Below, piece by piece: positions 31,811 to 37,771 of a stretch of DNA of 37,771 nucleotides. This DNA is from an uncultured Prevotellaceae bacterium (GTDB taxonomy: Bacteria > Bacteroidota > Bacteroidia > Bacteroidales > Bacteroidaceae). The first letter of the stretch is position 1. The number at the start of each line of letters is the position of its first letter. The notes under the pieces were generated by a model. It saw nothing but the letters and a program-made list of their open reading frames with translations. It was not told where the DNA came from and searched no databases. The position numbers were made by a program, and so were the translations under genes. The stretch lies in assembly GCA_947306845.1 (NCBI GenBank), contig CAMZHP010000002.1, positions 1 to 37,771 of the forward strand, read 5' to 3'.

Positions 31811-34381
31811 ATGAGAAAATATGTCTATATATGCCTCCTGATATGGATGGCTTGCATCGGCCAGGCACAGACAGTATCTGTCAGCGTGCCGTCGAAGGTC
31901 GCAGCAGGTGAGACCTTCCGGTTGCAGTATACGGTCAACACAAAGGATGTGGACGGGAAACTGCAACTCGGCAATCTGCCGGCAGAATTGGAGGTCGTCT
32001 ATGGCCCCAGCGTGTCGCAGCAGGAAAGCTACAATGTCATCAACGGACATGCCAGCGGCTCGTCATCGGTGACTTACACCTATATGATCATGTGTGAGAA
32101 AAACGGCACCTACACCATACCGCCGGCACACATCAAGGTGGCAGGGAAGACGCTCGCATCGGGCACCGCCAAGGTGGTGGTGTCGGGCACCGCTCCATCT
32201 GGTTCGGGAAGCGGCGGAGGCGCGAGGATGCATCAGGACAGAAATGACGAACCGGAGATGAGCAAGGCTGGCACACCCATCACTGCCAACGATCTCTTCA
32301 TCCGTGTGTCTGCCAGCAAGACAAGGGTACACGAGCAGGAACCCATCTTGCTGTCTTATAAAGTTTATACCCGCGTCAAACTGACACAGCTCAATGGCAA
32401 AATGCCAGATCTGAAAGGATTCCATTCACAGGAAGTGGAACTACCGCAGCAGAAGAGCTTCCATGACGAGACGGTCAATGGGCGCAGATATCAGTGCGTC
32501 ACATGGAGCCAGTATGTGATGTATCCGCAGATGACGGGCAAACTCGAGATTCCGAGCATCACTTTCAAAGGCATCGTCATGCAGGAGAACAGAAACATCG
32601 ACCCGCTGGAGGCTCTGTTCAACGGAGGAGCGGCCTATGTGGAGGTGCAGCGCGACATCGAGGCACCGGGCATCACGATCCAGGTGGACTCGCTCCCGGC
32701 AAGACCGGCCAACTTCTCTGGCGGTGTCGGACGATTCAATATCTCTGCACAGATAGAAAACCAGGAAGTGAGGACGGGCGACCCCATCAAACTGAGGGTA
32801 GTCGTCGGAGGAACAGGCAACCTGAAACTTCTCAAACAGCCCATCGTGCAATTGCCCAAGGACTTCGACTCGTATGACCCGGAGGTCACCGACAAGACCA
32901 AACTCACGTCGAATGGCGTGGAAGGAAACATGATCTATGATTTCATCGCGGTTCCGCGCAACCAGGGAGAGTACACCATACCTCCAGTGGAACTGGTTTA
33001 CTATGACACAGGGTCCAATTCATATAAGACGGCCAAGTCGCAATCCTTCAAACTCAAGGTCACACCGGGCGAGGGAAATGCCACGGTGAGCGATTTCACC
33101 GATATGCGCGACAAGGACATCCATCCTATCAAAAAAGGAAAGGCGAATCTCCACAAGGCGGGGCAGTTCTTCTATGAGTCAACTCCCTACTGGATTTGCA
33201 TGGCAGTGCCCCTCTTGATATTCATGGCTCTGCTCGTGCTCTTCCGCCGCAGGGCTATCGAGCGTGCTGACATCATCAAGATGAAGGCCAAGAATGCCAA
33301 TAAAGTGGCGACAAAGAAACTGCGCACCGCCAACAAGATGATGCTCAATGGCGAGAACAACCTCTTCTATGATGAGGTGCTCAGGGCGCTATGGGGATAT
33401 GTGGGCGACAAACTCAACATGCCGCAGACCGAACTGACACGTGACAACGTGAGTGACAAACTGACTGCTGCCGGCGTAGGGCAGGAGACGGTGGACAAAT
33501 TCGTCGGCGCGCTGGATGAATGCGAGTATGAGCGCTATGCCCCAGGCGATGCCAAAGGCAATATGAACAAGACGTTTGAGTCGGCTATGACGGCCATCAT
33601 GGAAATTGAGAATGCGATGAAGAAAAAGAAGCATGGCAGAGTGTCAGTGGTGCTGGTGCTTGTGGCTCTGATGTTGCCGGCCGTCTCACAGGCTGTCACC
33701 AAGGAAAATGCCGACATGGAATATACCAAGGGCAACTACCAGCAGGCAATACGCGACTATGAGCAGCTTTTGCAGCACGGGGTGAGCGCAGAAATCTATT
33801 ACAATCTGGGAAATGCGTATTTCCGCACTGACAACATCACCAAGGCAATACTTAATTATGAACGGGCACACATGCTCTCGCCAGGTGATGAGGACATCCG
33901 CTTCAACCTGCAGTTCGCACGTTCCAAGACCATCGACCGCATCACGCCTGCCGATGAGATGTTCTTCGTCAGTTGGTATCAATCGCTGGTCACCCTCACC
34001 ACGGTCGACAGATGGGCCTTCACAGCCGTGCTCAGTATCGTGCTCGTATTGGTGCTGCTGCTCATCTTCCTTTTCGCCGAGAGCATCGTCATGCGCAAGA
34101 TAGGCTTCTATGGGGCAGTGGTCTTCCTCGTGGTCTTTATCCTGGCCAATGTGTTCGCCTACCAGCAGAAACGCATGCTGGAGAACAGACAGGGGGCCAT
34201 CGTCGTAACGTCATCGGTCAATGTGCAGAAATCGCCTGCCGACAAGGCTGATACTGCCTTTGTGCTGCATGAGGGCACACGGGTGGACATCACCGACAAG
34301 AGCATCAAAGGGTGGTGCGGCATACGCATCGCTGATGGGCACGAGGGATGGATGAAGGCCGACAAGATGGAGGAAATCTGA
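31811..34381 (+). CDS. batD: BatD-BatE fusion protein
   Basis: One 856-residue frame joins two Bat proteins. Residues 1-20 are a signal peptide; about 21-440 are periplasmic BatD beta-sandwich domains; about 452-475 is a membrane helix (WICMAVPLLIFMALLVLF), then a cytoplasmic helical part to about 600. At Met603 a signal-like segment restarts (MKKKKHGRVSVVLVLVALML, then PAVSQA), followed by TPRs (ADMEYTKGNYQQAIRDYEQL, EIYYNLGNAYFRTDNITKAI), two membrane helices (about 735-785) and a C-terminal SH3-like domain (SVNVQKSPADKADTAFVLHE). The second half has the exact layout of BatE. The predicted topology stays consistent with both halves' soluble domains outside. Separate internal initiation at 33617 is possible. 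A sequencing error that removed a stop cannot be excluded, but the frame is clean. Confidence 0.88.
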   Translation: MRKYVYICLLIWMACIGQAQTVSVSVPSKVAAGETFRLQYTVNTKDVDGKLQLGNLPAELEVVYGPSVSQQESYNVINGHASGSSSVTYTYMIMCEKNGTYTIPPAHIKVAGKTLASGTAKVVVSGTAPSGSGSGGGARMHQDRNDEPEMSKAGTPITANDLFIRVSASKTRVHEQEPILLSYKVYTRVKLTQLNGKMPDLKGFHSQEVELPQQKSFHDETVNGRRYQCVTWSQYVMYPQMTGKLEIPSITFKGIVMQENRNIDPLEALFNGGAAYVEVQRDIEAPGITIQVDSLPARPANFSGGVGRFNISAQIENQEVRTGDPIKLRVVVGGTGNLKLLKQPIVQLPKDFDSYDPEVTDKTKLTSNGVEGNMIYDFIAVPRNQGEYTIPPVELVYYDTGSNSYKTAKSQSFKLKVTPGEGNATVSDFTDMRDKDIHPIKKGKANLHKAGQFFYESTPYWICMAVPLLIFMALLVLFRRRAIERADIIKMKAKNANKVATKKLRTANKMMLNGENNLFYDEVLRALWGYVGDKLNMPQTELTRDNVSDKLTAAGVGQETVDKFVGALDECEYERYAPGDAKGNMNKTFESAMTAIMEIENAMKKKKHGRVSVVLVLVALMLPAVSQAVTKENADMEYTKGNYQQAIRDYEQLLQHGVSAEIYYNLGNAYFRTDNITKAILNYERAHMLSPGDEDIRFNLQFARSKTIDRITPADEMFFVSWYQSLVTLTTVDRWAFTAVLSIVLVLVLLLIFLFAESIVMRKIGFYGAVVFLVVFILANVFAYQQKRMLENRQGAIVVTSSVNVQKSPADKADTAFVLHEGTRVDITDKSIKGWCGIRIADGHEGWMKADKMEEI

Positions 34382-34397
34382 ACCGGGCGCATCATTT

Positions 34398-35099
34398 ATG
34401 GACATACAGACCATTATCGATTTCGACCGTCAGCTGCTCGGCGTCATCAACGGAAACCATAACATGTTTCTGGATTCACTGATGCTGACACTCACCTCAG
34501 GGGTGACTTGGATACCGCTGTATGTCGCTCTCCTGTATCTGGTGGTGAAGAACAATGATACCATGGGGCAGATCATGCTCATCATGGGTTGTGCAGCCCT
34601 GTGCTTCTTCCTTACCGAATTCGTCACCGAAGGACTGGTGAAACCTGCTGTGGCGCGTCCCAGACCGGGCAACGACCCGGAGTGGATGTATATGGTGCAT
34701 GTGGTCAACGACAAACGCGGACTCGACTTTAGCTTTTTTTCCGCTCATGCGGCCAATACATTCGGAATCGCCATGTTCTTCTGCCTTCTAGTGAGGAACG
34801 GCGTGTTTTCTCTCATGATGGTCACATGGTCGCTTGTCAATTGCTACACGAGGCTATATCTGGCCATGCATTATCCTTCCGACATCCTCGTCGGTCTGCT
34901 CTATGGCGCTCTCGTGGGGTCTGTGGTCTATCTTTTCTACCAAGGGATGGCAAGGGCCATCGCTCCGAAACAGCGCTTTGTGTCGTCGCAGTACACCTCG
35001 ACAGGCTATAGCCTGGCAGATGTCGATGTGGTGATATGCGTGCTCGTGTTCTCTTACCTGGCTGCCATCATCATATCTCTCACCATGCATTATTCCTGA
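34398..35099 (+). CDS. PAP2-family membrane phosphatase
   Basis: The 233-residue integral membrane protein has about six hydrophobic segments. It shows the PAP2 phosphatase signature: KPAVARPRPG (motif 1), FFSAHAANTFG (motif 2; catalytic His in SAHA rather than the usual SGH) and TRLYLAMHYPSDILVG (motif 3 with the nucleophile His and Asp). Members dephosphorylate undecaprenyl pyrophosphate, phosphatidylglycerol phosphate or other lipid phosphates on the periplasmic side; which applies here is not evident. It starts 16 nt after batD-E and is 2 nt from queA, so it is probably the tail of the Bat transcript. Confidence 0.9.
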   Translation: MDIQTIIDFDRQLLGVINGNHNMFLDSLMLTLTSGVTWIPLYVALLYLVVKNNDTMGQIMLIMGCAALCFFLTEFVTEGLVKPAVARPRPGNDPEWMYMVHVVNDKRGLDFSFFSAHAANTFGIAMFFCLLVRNGVFSLMMVTWSLVNCYTRLYLAMHYPSDILVGLLYGALVGSVVYLFYQGMARAIAPKQRFVSSQYTSTGYSLADVDVVICVLVFSYLAAIIISLTMHYS

Positions 35100-35101
35100 A
35101 C

Positions 35102-36319
35102 ATGGAAACTAAAAATATAAGAATCAGCGATTACAATTATCCTTTGCCCGATGAGCGCATCGCCAAGTATCCGCTACCGCAGCGCGACAGGTCGAAACTG
35201 CTCATCTACCGGCATGGGGAGATTTCAGAGGACGTGTTCTTCAATTTGCCGGAATACTTGCCAGCTGACTCGTTGATGGTGTTCAACAACACCAAGGTCA
35301 TCATGGCACGCCTGCACTTCCGCAAGGCTACGGGGGCTCTGATAGAGGTGTTCTTGCTCGAGCCCGTCGCTCCTGCCGACTATCAGGTGATGTTCCTCAC
35401 CCGCAGCCGCTGTGAGTGGTCGTGTCTCGTGGGCAATCTCAAGAAATGGAAAGATGAGCCACTAGAACGGGAACTGACCATTGATGGCCACCATTTCGTG
35501 CTCCGAGCCACAAGGGTGGGGGAGATTGGCACCGGACAGCGGGTGGTCTTTGAGTGGGACTGTCCAGAGATATCGTTTGCTGAAATCCTCGACACAATGG
35601 GTGAGCTGCCCATCCCGCCTTACCTCAATCGTAAGTCAGAGGAGAGCGACAAGACCACCTATCAGACGGTGTATTCCAAAATCAAAGGCAGTGTGGCGGC
35701 TCCTACTGCCGGCCTGCACTTCACTCCCGAAGTGTTGCGCCAGCTCGATGAGCGGGGCATCACTCGTGAGGAGGTGACGCTCCATGTGGGGGCAGGCACT
35801 TTCCGTCCGGTGAAGAGCGAGCGCATCGAGGGGCATGAGATGCATGCTGAGCATTTCTGCGTGCAGCGCTCCACCATAGCACGGCTGATCGAATCACATG
35901 ACAAGGTGGTGGCGGTGGGCACGACAAGCGTGCGCACCCTCGAAAGCCTCTATTATATCGGTGCACAGATGCTCCGGCGCCAGTTTGGTGATGACGAACC
36001 CATAAGGGTGTCGCAATGGGAACCCTATGAGGATGGCGCATCGAAGGTGCCTGTCGAAGAGGCGCTTGCTGCCATCGCCGACCATCTCGACCGTCACGGG
36101 CTGTCGGCTCTCCATGCCGCTACGCAGATCATCATCGCGCCTGGTTATGAATATAAGGTGGTGAAACGTTTGGTGACCAATTTCCATCAGCCGCAGAGCA
36201 CGCTCCTTCTCCTGGTGAGCGCATTCCTCCATGGCGACTGGCGTCCCATCTACGACTACGCGCTGGCTCACGACTTCCGCTTCCTCAGCTATGGCGATAG
36301 TTCCCTGCTCATCCCATGA
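35102..36319 (+). CDS. queA: S-adenosylmethionine:tRNA ribosyltransferase-isomerase QueA
   Basis: This 405-residue enzyme transfers and isomerises the ribosyl part of SAM onto 7-aminomethyl-7-deazaguanine in tRNA, giving epoxyqueuosine. Family motifs: YPLPDERIAKYPLPQRDRSK, MVFNNTKVIMARLHF, GELPIPPYL, the SAM-site GSVAAPTAGLHFTPEVL, HVGAGTFRPVK and the C-terminal TNFHQPQSTLLLLVSAF. The length is somewhat above the usual 340-360. Several extra segments lie between the motifs. An in-frame start at 35036 lies in the preceding gene; the ATG at 35102, 2 nt after its stop, is chosen. Confidence 0.96.
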   Translation: METKNIRISDYNYPLPDERIAKYPLPQRDRSKLLIYRHGEISEDVFFNLPEYLPADSLMVFNNTKVIMARLHFRKATGALIEVFLLEPVAPADYQVMFLTRSRCEWSCLVGNLKKWKDEPLERELTIDGHHFVLRATRVGEIGTGQRVVFEWDCPEISFAEILDTMGELPIPPYLNRKSEESDKTTYQTVYSKIKGSVAAPTAGLHFTPEVLRQLDERGITREEVTLHVGAGTFRPVKSERIEGHEMHAEHFCVQRSTIARLIESHDKVVAVGTTSVRTLESLYYIGAQMLRRQFGDDEPIRVSQWEPYEDGASKVPVEEALAAIADHLDRHGLSALHAATQIIIAPGYEYKVVKRLVTNFHQPQSTLLLLVSAFLHGDWRPIYDYALAHDFRFLSYGDSSLLIP

Positions 36320-36360
36320 TACAGGCTCCTCGTATCAGAAGCGGGGAAGAGTGTCTACTC

Positions 36361-36446
36361 ATTTCAGAGGCCGGAGTAACCAGCTCCCCCTCTGAGACCA
36401 TTTCAGAGGCCGGAGTAACTAGCTCCCCCTCTGAGACCAGAGGGGG
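36361..36446 (+). repeat. 39-bp direct repeat with nested C/G-rich hairpin
   Basis: The 39-bp unit beginning ATTTCAGAGGCCGGAGTAAC and ending CCCCCTCTGAGACC occurs at 36361-36399 and 36400-36438 with one difference (C/T). The second copy runs into CCCCCTCTG-AGAC-CAGAGGGGG (36425-36446), a perfect 9-bp stem with a 4-nt loop but no T run. A 79-codon open frame across it is judged accidental. Confidence 0.8.
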
Positions 36447-36460
36447 CAGGGGCGTTGATA

Positions 36461-36486
36461 AATCTTCAATTTTCAATCTTCAATTT
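36461..36486 (-). repeat. Inverted copy of the tsaD-downstream repeat
   Basis: The reverse complement equals 25191-25216 over 26 bp (AAATTGAAGATTGAAAATTG, then AAGATT). It lies 22 nt before the start of the DUF2027/Smr gene, after queA. Confidence 0.8.
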
Positions 36487-36508
36487 ATTTCAATTTTCAA
36501 TTTAAAAA

Positions 36509-37669
36509 ATGTCAAACAAACCCAAAATAGGAGACCGCGTGAGATTTCTGAGTGAAACCGGCGGCGGTCGTGTCACAGGATTCAGAGGAAAAAATATCGT
36601 ACTCGTCGAGGATGAGGATGGATTTGAGATACCCACCATCATTAACGAAGTGGTGGTCGTAGAGACCGATGACTACAACATCGCCAAGGTGCACACCTCA
36701 GCAGTGCCGGGGATGGTTCCGAAATCCCCCCAATCCCATAGCAAGCCTCCGCAGAAAAAAGACATCTCCGATGATCCGGCCGACAGGCCCATCACCTTAC
36801 GTGCCCCTGCCTATGAGCGCAAGGGAGGCGATGCTCTCTCTGCATATCTGGCCTTTGTGCCCATCGACATCAAAAGCATGACGACAACAGACTTTGAGAC
36901 TTATTTCGTCAATGACAGCAACTACTACATGCGCTTCACCTATCTCCTGGCTGAGGGCAACAGTTGGCGGCTTCATTATACGGCTGAGGTGGAGCCCAAC
37001 ACCAAATTGTTTGTCGAGGAGTTCTCTAGGGCTTCCCTTAATGAGATGGAGCGGGCCTGTGTGCAAATCATCGCCTACAAGCGTGACAAGGGATTCATCC
37101 TCAAACCCACTATCGACCATCAGTTCCGTATCGACCCCGTGAAGTTCTATAAACTGCACACTTTCAGCGACAACGACTTCTTTGAGACCCCCGCGTTGCT
37201 TGTCACGCTCATAGAGAATGACGTGCTGCCCCGGCCGTTGGTCATCGATGCCCAGCAACTCAAGCAGCAGATGTACGGACAAGGTGGTGCCTCGCAGCAG
37301 GAAAACGAAGAGCGGGGTGGGGGATATGTACGTCGCTACGACGACCAGCACAGCCGTGGAAAGGCCCCTCTTCGCCGCCGCAATGGTGATGTCCTTGTCA
37401 TCGACCTTCACGCCTCCGAGGTGCTTGAAACCACTGCCGGCATGTCATCAGGCGACATCCTCAACTACCAGCTCGATGTCTTCCGCCGCACGTTGGTGGA
37501 GCATAAGCAAAACAAAGGACAGCGCATCGTCTTCATCCACGGCAAGGGTGAGGGAGTGCTCCGTCAGGCCATCCTGCAGGAACTTCGCTTCAAGTACAAG
37601 AGATACACGTTCCAGGATGCCTCTTTCCAGGAATACGGCTATGGTGCCACACAAGTCACCATCAGATAG
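36509..37669 (+). CDS. DUF2027 protein with C-terminal Smr domain
   Basis: The 386-residue cytoplasmic protein begins with a small beta domain (IGDRVRFLSETGGGRVTGFR, about 6-55). It then has a Pro/Lys/Ser linker (about 70-90), a central DUF2027 domain (about 95-255) and an Arg/Gly/Gln-rich linker (about 256-290). A C-terminal Smr domain (about 295-386) has VLVIDLHASEVL and the signature IVFIHGKGEGVLRQAIL. Smr domains are nucleases or nucleic-acid-binding modules, for example in MutS2 and in rescue of collided ribosomes. The combination with DUF2027 is typical for Bacteroidetes, but its role is not known. It has a leader of 189 nt with repeats and no clear promoter. Confidence 0.92.
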   Translation: MSNKPKIGDRVRFLSETGGGRVTGFRGKNIVLVEDEDGFEIPTIINEVVVVETDDYNIAKVHTSAVPGMVPKSPQSHSKPPQKKDISDDPADRPITLRAPAYERKGGDALSAYLAFVPIDIKSMTTTDFETYFVNDSNYYMRFTYLLAEGNSWRLHYTAEVEPNTKLFVEEFSRASLNEMERACVQIIAYKRDKGFILKPTIDHQFRIDPVKFYKLHTFSDNDFFETPALLVTLIENDVLPRPLVIDAQQLKQQMYGQGGASQQENEERGGGYVRRYDDQHSRGKAPLRRRNGDVLVIDLHASEVLETTAGMSSGDILNYQLDVFRRTLVEHKQNKGQRIVFIHGKGEGVLRQAILQELRFKYKRYTFQDASFQEYGYGATQVTIR

Positions 37670-37771
37670 CACGTCTTGGTACACCCACGTCAGCAGAGCA
37701 GCTAAATTATTGTATTGCAGCGATATCCGTGAAGCTGAAGGCACATGTCTTCATTTGTTTTATAAAAAACT

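Noticed and set aside
36316..36555. Plus-strand open frame of 79 codons between queA and the Smr gene
   Set aside because: It translates a 39-bp duplication and a simple AT-rich repeat, and overlaps the start of the real gene in another frame.

Overview
The window looks like a chromosomal segment of a Bacteroidales anaerobe, most likely of the Prevotella/Segatella lineage. The signs are Bacteroidetes-type promoters (TTTG about 19-20 nt before TAnnTTTG), a complete Bat operon, dockerin-like and cohesin-like proteins, CAZyme-type esterases, and many short intergenic tandem repeats. No rRNA, tRNA, transposase, integrase or CRISPR array was seen.

Left part (1-10663): a truncated GH5 glycosidase faces left. 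A divergent promoter drives a compact rightward unit: a four-helix-bundle protein, a 1416-residue secreted protein with a dockerin-like pair and a PI-PLC X domain, a glycyl radical enzyme whose active-site residues match trans-4-hydroxy-L-proline dehydratase (HypD), and its radical-SAM activase. A convergent gene encodes a two-domain alpha/beta-hydrolase plus SGNH esterase.

Middle accessory part (10664-18503): one 1324-residue NRPS (C-A-PCP-reductase) lies between two clusters of the same AATTCGTGAC-containing repeat. A small lipoprotein, a G-rich palindromic element, a type-B carboxylesterase behind two perfect palindromes, and a small secreted cohesin-like protein follow.

Right part (18543-37669) is mostly housekeeping, all on the plus strand. 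It holds a DMP19-like protein, smpB, a metH without the reactivation domain, a HAD phosphatase, map, tsaD, pncC-type cinA, then moxR, DUF58, a BatD-like membrane protein, batA, batB, batC and a batD-batE fusion, followed by a PAP2 phosphatase, queA and a DUF2027/Smr protein. Gaps between these genes carry microsatellite-like arrays, notably an 8-bp TAAACTCC/TAATCTCC array just before both map and the cinA-type gene.

The best candidates for undescribed biology are the orphan repeat-flanked NRPS with a reductive exit, the HypD unit coupled to a secreted PI-PLC, the dockerin/cohesin-like pair, and the BatD-BatE fusion that keeps an internal signal-like segment. All functions are read from motifs by eye; no database search was run.
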